Below, in pieces: positions 34,365 through 44,144 of a stretch of 64,000 nucleotides of DNA. The notes beneath the pieces were generated by a model. It ran no database searches. It saw only the letters and a program-made list of their open reading frames with translations, and was not told the DNA's origin. A program made the position numbers and the translations under genes. Origin of the DNA: Mytilus trossulus (taxonomy: Eukaryota > Mollusca > Bivalvia > Mytilida > Mytilidae); NCBI RefSeq assembly GCF_036588685.1, contig NC_086386.1, forward strand, positions 68,136,682-68,200,681, given 5' to 3'. How positions within the stretch are numbered: the first letter of the stretch is position 1; every line of letters starts with the position of its first letter.

Positions 34365-37300
34365 ATGGAATTACCGAAATTGGAACTTTTTAACGCGTTC
34401 GAAACAGAAAATGCAGACGTTTGGATAAAGAGATACGAACTAATGTGTGAGTTTTCAAAGTGGGATGACGTACAAGCCACAAGAGCATTCACGTGTTTCA
34501 TAGACAATTATGCTTTAGCATGGTATATGCTACTTGACGACGAAGACAGAAACAGCAAAGATAAACTATTCCGTAAGTTCAAGGACCGTTTTGGTAGAAA
34601 TTGTATGCAAAAAGTAGGATTTTGGAAGGAAGCGGCCAATCTGAAACAAAAAGACGATGAAACTGTTTCACAATTCATATCTAGGGTTGAGAGACTATGT
34701 TTTCTAGCAGGTCAAACCGTATTTATGGAGCGTTTTATATATCAAGGACTTAGACCAGAATTTGTTGTTCCGTTTGTTACCGCAACTGGTCTCAAACAAA
34801 AGTTTACCATAAGTGAGGCTATCGATGCTGCATTGCTAGCAGACATGACAATTCAGTTGAAGTCAAAACCAGACCAAGTCACCAGTGCTGTTAAGGACAA
34901 TCCTACACCGCAGAACCAACCCAGAAGTAATGGTAAGTGTGATACATACTGTCATAATTACGAACAATTTGAGAATGCACATTTTTACTTTCCCCATGTC
35001 AATGTACTTAATCATGTGAATAGACACCAGATACGCCCCCCAAATAATAGGCTTCAGAGAAACAAATTCAATTTTTATCCAAGTCGTGCTAAGTCCGACC
35101 TATCCCATAAGTCAATAAAAGACAGGTTTATGAATTCTAGAAATAACCCCCCTAATCAGAATATTGTTAATCTTTTTGCAAATACAGGCTGTTCAAGAGC
35201 CGATTGTAAAATAAATGTTAGAATAGGTTCCTCAGTTATTCATACTCTTGTAGATACCGGTGCAGCAGTATCGGTCATAAATACAAATACTTATAAATCA
35301 TTACAAGTAGACAAACCTTACCCTGTAGATAAATCAGATTTGTTAGGTGTTCGTGGTGTAAATGACAATTTTATCAGAGTGCTAGGCAAAGTCACACTGC
35401 CCGTTGAAATAGGAAAGCTAACTTTATTTCACGATTTTTATATTTTGGATGATGTCAATATGCCACTTATTTTAGGCCGAGACTTCATGCATGATCAAAA
35501 AGCTGAGATAAGTTTCCCCAAACAAGTTTTAACATTACAAAATGGAATGACAGAAGTTTCTTTAAGTCAGGGCCAAGATCGGGATCACACACACAATTTT
35601 GTGCGTGTGCTATCTGATGTTACCTTTCAACCAAGACAAAGAGTTATTTTTCCTGTAAAAATAGAAAATTTTAGCGAAAACACATCAGGAGTGATTGAAC
35701 CAAATTTTTCACTTGCTGGCAAACATAATATTATGGGAGCTCGGTGCTTAATACAAACACATAACAACACTTCTATTTTTGAAATCTTAAATCCTACAAA
35801 TGCTGTAATTACACTGAAACAAAATACTATAATTGGAAATTTTATTAAAATTCAAGATGATAAAATTTTTGGAGAATTAAAAGAAAATTTTGAGTTTATA
35901 GATAGTATCAGAACTGGCGAAGCTTCAAATTCAAATAATAATTATATCAAAATTGCTACCGAGATAGGTATTGATCTTTCAAAATCCGATTTAAGCGAAA
36001 CACAAAAATATCAATTATTGACTCTGTTAGGGCAATATAGGCAAGCTTTTGCTAAAGACATAACCGAATTGGGCTGTACCAAAATAGGCAAACACATCAT
36101 TGACACAGGCGATGCAAATCCAGTCAGACAATTTCCGTACCGGACTACCCCTAAAACAAAGGAAGAAATAAATACACATTTGGACGAAATGGAGGAACAA
36201 GGTATCATTCGAAAAAGCATGTCACCATGGAGCAGCCCCATCTTGCTAGTAGCTAAGCCCAATGGCGAGAAGAGAGTATGTGTGGACTATCGCAGACTAA
36301 ACCGTCTTACGAAAATATATACACAATCGCTGCCAAATCTTTCAGATGTCCTAGATACACTTGGAGAAAAGCATGCCCAGACATATAGCGTCTGTGATAT
36401 GAGACAGGGCTTCTGGCAGCTAGAACTTGATGAGCAATCCAAAGAAAAGACTGCTTTTATGACGCATCGAGGTCAGTACGAGTTCAACCGACTTCCATAT
36501 GGCCTGGCAAATTCACCTGCAACCTTCAACATGATCATGAATGAAGTAATCAGAGATCTCAACTGGAAAAGTGCATTAGTTTATGTAGACGACATTCTTA
36601 TCTACAGCAAGAACTTTGAAGAACACCTTTGTCATTTAGCAGCCCTATTTGATAAACTAATCGAGGCAAACCTTAAATTGAAACCGTCAAAATGTCAGTT
36701 CGCTTGCAAAGAAGTCCAATATTTAGGCCACATTATCACCAAAGATGGCATAGCAGTGGATCCAGAGAAAACGGCATCTGTACATTCCTTTGCAGCGCCG
36801 AAAAATGTCAAAGAAGTACGCATGTTCCTTGGACTATGTAATTACTACAGAAAGTTCATTCACAACTACTCCAAGATTACTTCTCCGCTCAATCAACTGC
36901 TACACAAAGATCAACAATTCCATTGGACAGACGAATGTCAACGCTCGCTCGAAACTCTCAAGACAAAACTTACTTCAGCTCCTATTCTAGTATTTCCGGA
37001 CTTCAATAAAGAGTTTATTTTACATACTGACGCAAGTGGTACTGCAATAGGATATGTTCTAGGTCAACATGACAAAGACAAGAAACTCCGAGTTATTGCG
37101 TATGGCGGACGTATGCTACGAAAACCAGAAAAAAGATGGGACGTTAAAGACAGAGAATGCCTTGCACTTGTTGTAGCTATCAAACAGTTCCACGTTTATT
37201 TGGCCAATAACAAATTTCACGTGTATACAGATCATATAGCGTTACAATACCTTCATCGTATCAAAGAGAGTACCGGACGTTTAGCAAGATGGTCCATGTA

Positions 37301-39314
37301 TCTTCAGACATACAATTTTGAAGTTCACTATCAACCAGGAAAAGATAACGTTTGCGCTGACTTCCTCTCCAGAATTCAGCATCCCGAGAACCAGCGTCAG
37401 CGTCGACTCAGTATAGACGAGATCGAGGCTACATATACAGCAACCGATCAATCCAGAAAAGAAACCAATCAACACAGTTCAGTCATCCAGCCGGTCCAGT
37501 CAAAGCACTTAGACGAATCAAAACATGAATCAGTATCAGCAATTAAGGCACTAACTGAAGCAGATAATCAATATCGTAATGCAGATCCATTACTCATGAT
37601 GATCGAAACCACAAATCTTACCCAGGGTAGAATCCAAGCAGCTCAAAATGAAGACGAAGAAGCAGGACAAATGCTACAATACATTGAACAAAACAAGTTA
37701 CCCCAAGACAAAAAGAAAGCTGATGTTATAGTCCGTGAGTCAAATCACTACGTTGTTTCTAATGGTATACTGTTTCACCATTACTATCCTAGAGGGAAAG
37801 GACACTTATCAGATAGGGTCATCAAACAATTAGTTATACCAAAGGCATTACAAAACGACGTACTTTTATCGTACCATGATGCAATTATTGCAGCGCACCC
37901 CGGTATTGACAGAACTTACAACAACATCCGAATGAAGTATTACTGGAAGAGAATGTACTCAGACATTGAAGATTATGTGAAAACCTGTATTGAATGTCAA
38001 CAAGGCAAGACTAATCCGCACTCTAAGAGAGCACCCTTACAGCCTCTTCCGGCAACTGGGGTATTTGAAAGAATACACATGGACATTCTTTGCAATTTAC
38101 CAAAGTCAGCAGGTGGATTCAACCAAATCTTACTAGTTGTATGTCCGTTCTCTAAATGGTGTGAAGCCTTTCCACTTAAAACAGGAGGAGCCGTAGAAAC
38201 GGCAAGAATCTTATACAACGAAATTATATGTCGATATGGTCCTTGTAGACAAATTCTTACAGATTTAGGGAAAAATTTCACTTCAAACCTTGTGAAAGAA
38301 ATCTGCAAAATTTTCCAGATCACCAAGCTCAATACGTCATCCTATCACCCAGAATGCAATGCAGCAACCGAACGACAGAATCGTACATTAGCAACATCTC
38401 TGCGAATGTATTGTCATGACAACCAGTCGAGTTGGCCCGACTATTTACAAGGCGTCATGATGTCTTTCAGAAACACAATACAAACCGAGTCCACACAATA
38501 TAGTCCATATTATTTGGTCTTTGGAAGAGAGCCTCGCAATCCCATAGATATTGCATTGATTCCAGAATCCACAAAAGGTCTAAGCAAAGATGCAGAGTCT
38601 GCATTTAAATTGATCGTTGATAATCTCACCCACGCCAGAAAAATAGCCAAGACAAATATTGAAGCTGCACAACAGAAGTATAAAACGCAACACGACAAAA
38701 AGGTGGAAGAACCAAGTTTTTATATATTAGACAAAGTATGGCTTTATTGTACACGCACACCGGTAGGCTTGTCTCCCAAGCTCCAACGAAAATGGACTGG
38801 ACCATATTACATTGCAGAACACATAGGCGAATATACTTACCGTTTGCGCAAAGCGTCTGACGATAAAATATTGAAGGCTCCAGTGCACGCAAATCGATTG
38901 AAGAAGTTTCTCGACCCCAAGAATCGCCCCACAAACCCACCCGATGAAGTAGATGAGGATCAAGACCTAAACCCAGAGGAACTCATGGACATGCCTGAAA
39001 TCCTTGACAGAGTCAATGACACAATCATTAACCACACACAAAATCAAGTAGGGAAAAATAATCAAAATGTTCCAACACAATTACACAAAGATACGCAACC
39101 GTCACAAAATCCAAACCCCCAACAGGACATATATGATGTCGAAAGAATACTTAAGTGTAGAAAACGAGGCAACATTAAACAGTACCTTATTAAATGGCGA
39201 GGTTATGGTAGTTCACAAAATACATGGGAACCATCAAACAACATACATACTAATTTAATCCAACACTTTCATGCTCAGAGTCAAAGTAAAAGAAAGCGAA
39301 AACGACATGGATAA
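34365..39314 (+). CDS. Gag-Pol polyprotein with C-terminal chromodomain (1649 aa)
   Basis: Single uninterrupted frame; ATG 34365 is the first in-frame Met and precedes the gag-like start MELPKLELF. In order: a gag capsid-like domain (about 1-190); a retropepsin with LVDTGAA (Asp297) and LILGRDF; reverse transcriptase with YVDD at 740-743; RNase H with TDASG (Asp889); integrase with the zinc module His1171, His1178, Cys1208, Cys1211 and the catalytic triad Asp1240, Asp1300, Glu1336 (spacing D,D35E); a GPY-like segment (WTGPYYI); and a chromodomain from about 1591 (YDVERIL, YLIKWRGYG, NTWEP). All catalytic residues are present, so the copy may be active. No canonical CX2CX4HX4C zinc knuckle is visible in Gag. 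Gag, Pol and chromodomain share one frame with no frameshift. The chromodomain is expected to bind histone marks and guide integration. Confidence 0.96.
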   Translation: MELPKLELFNAFETENADVWIKRYELMCEFSKWDDVQATRAFTCFIDNYALAWYMLLDDEDRNSKDKLFRKFKDRFGRNCMQKVGFWKEAANLKQKDDETVSQFISRVERLCFLAGQTVFMERFIYQGLRPEFVVPFVTATGLKQKFTISEAIDAALLADMTIQLKSKPDQVTSAVKDNPTPQNQPRSNGKCDTYCHNYEQFENAHFYFPHVNVLNHVNRHQIRPPNNRLQRNKFNFYPSRAKSDLSHKSIKDRFMNSRNNPPNQNIVNLFANTGCSRADCKINVRIGSSVIHTLVDTGAAVSVINTNTYKSLQVDKPYPVDKSDLLGVRGVNDNFIRVLGKVTLPVEIGKLTLFHDFYILDDVNMPLILGRDFMHDQKAEISFPKQVLTLQNGMTEVSLSQGQDRDHTHNFVRVLSDVTFQPRQRVIFPVKIENFSENTSGVIEPNFSLAGKHNIMGARCLIQTHNNTSIFEILNPTNAVITLKQNTIIGNFIKIQDDKIFGELKENFEFIDSIRTGEASNSNNNYIKIATEIGIDLSKSDLSETQKYQLLTLLGQYRQAFAKDITELGCTKIGKHIIDTGDANPVRQFPYRTTPKTKEEINTHLDEMEEQGIIRKSMSPWSSPILLVAKPNGEKRVCVDYRRLNRLTKIYTQSLPNLSDVLDTLGEKHAQTYSVCDMRQGFWQLELDEQSKEKTAFMTHRGQYEFNRLPYGLANSPATFNMIMNEVIRDLNWKSALVYVDDILIYSKNFEEHLCHLAALFDKLIEANLKLKPSKCQFACKEVQYLGHIITKDGIAVDPEKTASVHSFAAPKNVKEVRMFLGLCNYYRKFIHNYSKITSPLNQLLHKDQQFHWTDECQRSLETLKTKLTSAPILVFPDFNKEFILHTDASGTAIGYVLGQHDKDKKLRVIAYGGRMLRKPEKRWDVKDRECLALVVAIKQFHVYLANNKFHVYTDHIALQYLHRIKESTGRLARWSMYLQTYNFEVHYQPGKDNVCADFLSRIQHPENQRQRRLSIDEIEATYTATDQSRKETNQHSSVIQPVQSKHLDESKHESVSAIKALTEADNQYRNADPLLMMIETTNLTQGRIQAAQNEDEEAGQMLQYIEQNKLPQDKKKADVIVRESNHYVVSNGILFHHYYPRGKGHLSDRVIKQLVIPKALQNDVLLSYHDAIIAAHPGIDRTYNNIRMKYYWKRMYSDIEDYVKTCIECQQGKTNPHSKRAPLQPLPATGVFERIHMDILCNLPKSAGGFNQILLVVCPFSKWCEAFPLKTGGAVETARILYNEIICRYGPCRQILTDLGKNFTSNLVKEICKIFQITKLNTSSYHPECNAATERQNRTLATSLRMYCHDNQSSWPDYLQGVMMSFRNTIQTESTQYSPYYLVFGREPRNPIDIALIPESTKGLSKDAESAFKLIVDNLTHARKIAKTNIEAAQQKYKTQHDKKVEEPSFYILDKVWLYCTRTPVGLSPKLQRKWTGPYYIAEHIGEYTYRLRKASDDKILKAPVHANRLKKFLDPKNRPTNPPDEVDEDQDLNPEELMDMPEILDRVNDTIINHTQNQVGKNNQNVPTQLHKDTQPSQNPNPQQDIYDVERILKCRKRGNIKQYLIKWRGYGSSQNTWEPSNNIHTNLIQHFHAQSQSKRKRKRHG

Positions 39315-40159
39315 CTTTAATAATAAACCAAACCAAGTTTTTTTCAGTGGTTTTAATCAAGTCTAGATAATCAACTAAATGAAAAATGTATTTTTTTGTT
39401 TGTCATTTTCACATTCACAATCTTTTTTTTATTAAGAACACCTTATTATTCTTAGATGAATATCCATTTTTTCCTGAGATATTTGTCACTGGCAGTAAGA
39501 AAATCACCAATACATTTAGCTAAAGTCTGTGTATCCTTGTTGTATCCTAGAACCTAGTGTTTTACACAAGTAAAGGTTGTAACCTTGAACAAAGATCACT
39601 GACTATAGTATACCAAATAACCACAATTATTGTTTAGTTGTCGTTATTATTTTGTATCATTTCACGTACCATGCTATAGGTAGTTGAATTTACACGTATG
39701 AGCTTCCGTACGAATACATAGATTATCAGTGGTATAACAAAATCATTTTGGAATACAACTTTGGTCCGAAACAGGAGTGCAAGATGGACTCGTCACCTAT
39801 CTTGTGTTCTTGTTTCCATGGGTGTACAGGAGTGACGACCTGTATACTACATGTCAGAAAAATGCTTTGTTATGTTTGATCAAAACCTGCTTACAAGGTA
39901 GATATATCCACTGATAATCTGTTAATCTGTTCAAATTCTTGATAGTGTTTTCGAAAATCTTCAAGACAGTCTAGTGTAATGTAGTATGTTAGAATCCTAA
40001 ACGGGCCATTGATCATTATTGTCCCCCTTTTTTCGGCAATTCATTGAATACTCAGATACTTAGTCCTACTTTTATGATTATGATGAAAGCACCCCTTCGT
40101 TGTTTTATATATCTATACATATGATTAAGTCATGTTTATCCGAAATGTGAAGTGAAACA
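39315..40159 (+). other. 3' noncoding region of the gypsy element
   Basis: Between the Gag-Pol stop and the element's tandem repeats. No env-like frame: no long frame with signal peptide or membrane segment. Confidence 0.65.
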
Positions 40160-40560
40160 GGATATTATAGTATATTTATGTCAGTAGGTCCTCTCATCAG
40201 AGTACAGTATACTTATGTCAGTAGTCCCCGTCCTCAGAGTAGTATATTTATGTCAGTAGTGCGCCTCCTCAGAGTACAGTATACTTATGTCAGTAGTCCC
40301 CCTCCTCAGAGTACAGTATACTTATGTCAGTAGTCCCCATCCTCAGAATAGTATACTTATGTCAGTAGTGCCCCTCCTCAGAGTACAGTATACTTATGTC
40401 AGTAGTCCCCCTCCTCAGAGTAGTATACTTATGTCAGTAGTCCCCATCCTCAGAGTTAGTATACTTATACCAGGAGTCCCGCTCCTAAGAGCGTTAATAT
40501 ATTTATGTCAGTAGTCCCACTCCTCAGAATACTAAGCATATTGTTGTAGTCCCTCTCCTC
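40160..40560 (+). repeat. ~37-bp minisatellite inside the gypsy 3' region
   Basis: About ten imperfect units built from GTATACTTATGTCAGTAGTC plus CCCCTCCTCAGAGTA. It lies between the Gag-Pol stop and the 3' LTR, so it is carried by the element. Confidence 0.9.
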
Positions 40561-40688
40561 AGAGTATTTAGATATTTTTAATGTCCCATCCTCCTACCCC
40601 CTGTGTATATTAATGAAAAGGTCCAATATATGTGCATTTTCTATGTTCGTGATGTTTTCAGTATGTACACACTTTCAGCAACCAGAAA

Positions 40689-40943
40689 GAGGAATTACCC
40701 ATAGACGAATCACCCGTAGACGAATTACCCATAGACGAATTACCCAAAGACGAATTACCCATAGAAGAATTACCCATAGACGAATTACCCATAGACGAAT
40801 TACTTAAAGATGGTTTAACCAAAGACGAATTAACCCATGGACGAATCACCCAAAGACGATTTACCCAAAGACGAATTACCCATAGATGACGTAACATTAC
40901 CAACCCAAATACGAAATATAGCAAATTGTGCTCGGGACGAGCA
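40689..40943 (+). pseudogene. 15-bp repeat encoding DELPI pentapeptides, frameshifted
   Basis: A 15-bp unit GAATTACCCATAGAC repeats about 12 times. In one frame it encodes D-E-L-P-I/K pentapeptides. An extra base near 40830 shifts the frame, and the acidic repeat then continues from ATG 40837 (MDESPKDDLPKDELPIDD) into non-repeat residues that run through the purine tract into the LTR. It may be the relic of a small accessory frame of the element or simply a coding-like minisatellite. Confidence 0.5.
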
Positions 40944-40947
40944 CTTC

Positions 40948-40964
40948 GGGGAAGTAGTGGAGAA
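40948..40964 (+). promoter_or_regulatory. Polypurine tract
   Basis: GGGGAAGTAGTGGAGAA directly before the 3' LTR, the expected plus-strand priming site. Confidence 0.75.
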
Positions 40965-41580
40965 TATAACCGGAAGAAAAGTGACTTCAGGAACTTTTAC
41001 TATAATTTGCAAAGTGCTTTTTAATAACTCTCGTTTTGAATTGAATATGTATATGAACTCTCGTTTTGAATAGTTATATGAACTCTCGTTTTGAATATTT
41101 ATATGAGTTTTCGTTTTAAATTGATTTATTCTTGAATATAATGTTTCTTCTTTCAAAATATCCAAAGAGATTATAGATTTACTATTTTACAACTTAATCC
41201 GATGGCTGTCAAGAGTGTGAGAGATAATACATGTATCTAACACTTGAACTACAAAAGCAATTATCGCTATTTTATAAAGTTAAGCCGGAGGACAATGATC
41301 AGCTTATTATTACATAAGATTGGACTATTATATTTATATTTTATGAGAACCTTTTATAATGTTTTAAAACCCTTATCTTTGACTTAATTTATGTTTTGTA
41401 AACTGTTGCTTGGACAGTCTTCCCCTAGCTTTCGAACTGTAAACTTGTGTTAATAAATTTGTGTATAGTTTTATACGGTCTTGCGTTTAAAGCAGCCATA
41501 GTGTCGATTATAGACCTACAGACTTTAATGTAACCCGTGCCGAACTTCACGGACTCATGCCGCAAGTTCACGGGGTTATA
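40965..41580 (+). repeat. 3' LTR (616 bp)
   Basis: Identical by eye to the 5' LTR 33661-34276; starts TATAACC and ends GGTTATA. Confidence 0.96.
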
Positions 41581-42687
41581 ATATCAACAAATCTATATTA
41601 ACTTTATTATTACGAAGTTAAAGCACGCAACTGTTATTAAGAATGTTAAGTTAAACTTATTTGTTTCACACGTTTTGAATAGAAAATAGTGGACACGTAA
41701 GTACCGAGTAGATGTTTCAGACAAATTTATGACTATTATACATGCTATCGTAACATTGCGCAGGTCTTATGTCCTCTTTACTTATAATATACTTAGATCC
41801 GTTTTTAGCTTTTGTTAGGTTGTTATCCGTTTGTAAACACCTAACATCACTCTCGACAAAGAATAGTATAGAGTCAATATAAAGACCGCTATGCTCCAGA
41901 GTATAAACAAGCATCATAGGTGAAGGTTGTAAACAAGTGCTGGTCACAGTAGCAACTTGAACAACTTTTTTTCGCATTTTAGCATATCGTGTGATTGTAT
42001 GATCTTTATCATCCGTTGTGTTATTTGAATGTCTACTGGGTTGTTGTCGTAGATAAAAAGAAATATCGTTAAAATGATAGCTGTACGATTGATTTTCCGT
42101 GACCTTTTAGCAATAACTGTTTGGACTTATTGTAAATCGAACAAAATATTTTTTTCTATTGTATTATTTATTTACACTTATATATATATATATATATTGC
42201 CATGAGCAATAGGTCAGTTATAAATACTCGACAATTAATGATTGAAACCTCTTAAAAATGAATAGAATTAAATACCGATCCGCTTATGATATAACCTTAT
42301 ACTTTTGTTACATTGCATATTAAATTTATTCTTCCGTAAAGTTTTTAAATGTTTATGTATTATCTCCAATGTTAGTAGACCAAGTCAGTTGTGGCAATCC
42401 ATGTAAGAAAATGGAATTGACTTTCACAAACCCTAAATATTTACACCAATTGAATCGGATTGACAGTTTAGATTGTCTTCGTATAGTTCTTATAAAGATG
42501 TATTGTAATGATTACAAGTTGAAACATTTTTTTTCTGCATAGTGCATAGTCATCTTAGTGTTAACAATTCAACACAAAGGACGACACACATACATATTTT
42601 TTTCTTTGTTTAAATTTAGATTTAAACATATTTATTTATAGTGGATTGGGAAACAAGTTTTGCAACTTATATTAATCCCTTTCTACT
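41581..42687. other. AT-rich noncoding stretch
   Basis: Contains a TA microsatellite at 42180-42197. No gene seen. Would be intronic if the coiled-coil gene model is right. Confidence 0.5.
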
Positions 42688-42689
42688 TT

Positions 42690-42970
42690 GCGGGTGCGAG
42701 TGCTGCATTGTAGCGGCATTAGCCTGCTCTTTTTCGAAACCTACAAGGGTGTCTTTTACGTGCAAGAGATATGGCTCTCTCTAAACACGAGTCAACCATT
42801 TATCGTCCTCTTCCGACGGACTATCATCGTTTCCTCAAGACCATACTCGCAAATGGTGTCAAGGGAAAGCCAAATATTTAGTCCCTGAAAATGTCATCCC
42901 GGATAGGTAAATCGAACCAGGAACCTTTGCGTTAGTAGTCCGATGCACTAACCACTACACCATGGCTCTC
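42690..42970 (-). mobile_element. tRNA-derived SINE
   Basis: Read on the minus strand it begins GAGAGCCATGGTGTAGTGG, with an A box (GTGTAGTGGTTAGTGC) and, about 35 nt later, a B box (GGTTCGATT, complement at 42909-42918). A roughly 200-bp body follows with CCGTCGGAAGAGGACG and GAGAGCCATATCTCTTGCACG. A pol III split promoter plus a longer unrelated body is the SINE layout. I recall bivalve SINE families with similar body motifs but cannot name the family. No target duplication was established. Confidence 0.75.
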
Positions 42971-43017
42971 TTTGTTTTGGGTATGATGGTTGAGGGACAT
43001 GGGAGTTGATATATGTT

Positions 43018-43122
43018 ACACAACTCAACTGTACTTCACTTTTTAAGAAAATGATAACAATTGATTGGGCCCCAATCTATTGTTATCATTTTCTTAAAAA
43101 GTGAAGTACAGTTGAGTTGTGT
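43018..43122. repeat. 105-bp near-perfect palindrome
   Basis: 52-nt arms around a single centre base (43070, within GGGCCCC). The only arm mismatch I find is T43062 opposite T43078. The arm begins ACACAACTCAACTGTACTTC and includes TTTTTAAGAAAATGATAAC. No loop, so it could extrude a cruciform. Confidence 0.95.
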
Positions 43123-44048
43123 GATTAATTATCAACTGTTATTTTATTTCATGTTAATAAAAAATAAGAAATTGAAATAGTTTATAGAATAGAGAATACA
43201 ATGTATATGTATACCATTTGAAAGGTTGGACCAAAGCTTTATTAAAGATTCATTGCAGCAACTGTCTTAGTTGTCCGTATGTGATCTGCCTCAAATCAAA
43301 ATTTGTAACCTCTAACCAAATTACTATTTCCTTTAGTGTCAGTCTACATTTTCAATCCGGTAGAACCTACATATTGTATTATTTTTTTCAACGTGTTTCG
43401 TTCAGAATATGCACTAAATATTAGCAATTGTACGTTAAATAAGCCACAATCAATCAAAATACCTAAGCTACTTTGTCCTTGAGGAATTTATATTTTAAAC
43501 AAAAGCTGTTTAAATATTGTGCAGTAGATAAGTCAATTCATTTCACGTGAACCTAGATATTTACATTTAAATCTTCAAACAAAAAGTCAGGGATTTTTTT
43601 ATCAAATGTTCAAAAATAGTATCAATCAATTCCGGTTCAGTTAATATATTTCACAACACAGATTTTTTTTTTAACAATTATCTTTATTAGAGCTTAAAGT
43701 ATAAACACATTATGTGATTAAAAAGTAAAATGACTCCCTAACCTATGGATTATTGAACAAAGTCTATTGTTATCCAAACAATATAAAATATTAGATATTG
43801 GAATTAAAAGATCGAATTTCATGTTTTTAAAATGGCGGATTTAACATTATAATGAATAAGCTGTGACACAAATTTCTCTTTTGGAATGAATATTTGGTTG
43901 TTTAGTGATTTCTTCTGGAATATATGTGTTAACATCAGTGTATGTTGTTGAAATGTAAAACAAATGGAGTTTTTCCCTTCCTTTTAAGGAGAACAACTCA
44001 ATTTCATGTCCTCTTCAATGTGATATGAATTGATTACCAAACAAATAG
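43123..44048. other. AT-rich noncoding stretch
   Basis: No coding signal and no recognised repeat. Confidence 0.5.
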
Positions 44049-44144
44049 AGCCGCATTGTATTGGATTATAAAATGTTAGAACACAATACTGACAAAGAAA
44101 GTTTCTATTTCAACGAGGAGGATGGAGAGGAAGTGGAAGGAGAG
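44049..44144 (+). CDS. Candidate 96-bp internal exon of the coiled-coil gene
   Basis: Follows ACAAATAG and opens in phase 0 (AGC CGC ATT GTA). It encodes 32 residues with an acidic end (motifs LDYKMLEHNTDKES and NEEDGEEVEGE) and closes in phase 0 at GGAGAG|GTAGGA. Length is a multiple of 3, so it fits as a cassette exon between 32671-32844 and 47633-49069. The donor is weaker than consensus. If not spliced, the frame continues as a 54-codon small ORF from ATG 44073 to TGA 44235-44237, through a G-rich, internally repetitive tract. Confidence 0.35.

Larger units (their letters stand above)
33661..41580 (+). mobile_element. Full-length Ty3/gypsy LTR retrotransposon with chromodomain, young copy
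   Basis: 7920 bp bounded by two 616-bp LTRs that I find identical by eye over their whole length. Both start TATAACC and end GGTTATA, a short inverted terminus instead of the usual TG..CA. Internally it has a candidate primer binding site, one uninterrupted Gag-Pol frame, a 1.65-kb 3' noncoding region with two short tandem repeats, and a purine tract just before the 3' LTR. The domain order (protease, RT, RNase H, integrase, chromodomain) is that of chromoviral Ty3/gypsy elements. Identical LTRs mean recent insertion. Flanks read AAAGAAT on the left and ATATCAA on the right, so I cannot see a convincing 4-6 bp target duplication. Confidence 0.95.

Noticed and set aside
40613-40924. Frames with THRRI or GNSSM repeats on either strand before the 3' LTR
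   Set aside because: They are other-frame readings of the 15-bp minisatellite; only the DELPI frame leads into non-repeat sequence.
39315-40964. Search for an env gene in the gypsy element
   Set aside because: No frame of useful length with a signal peptide, fusion peptide or membrane anchor; the region is mostly tandem repeats.
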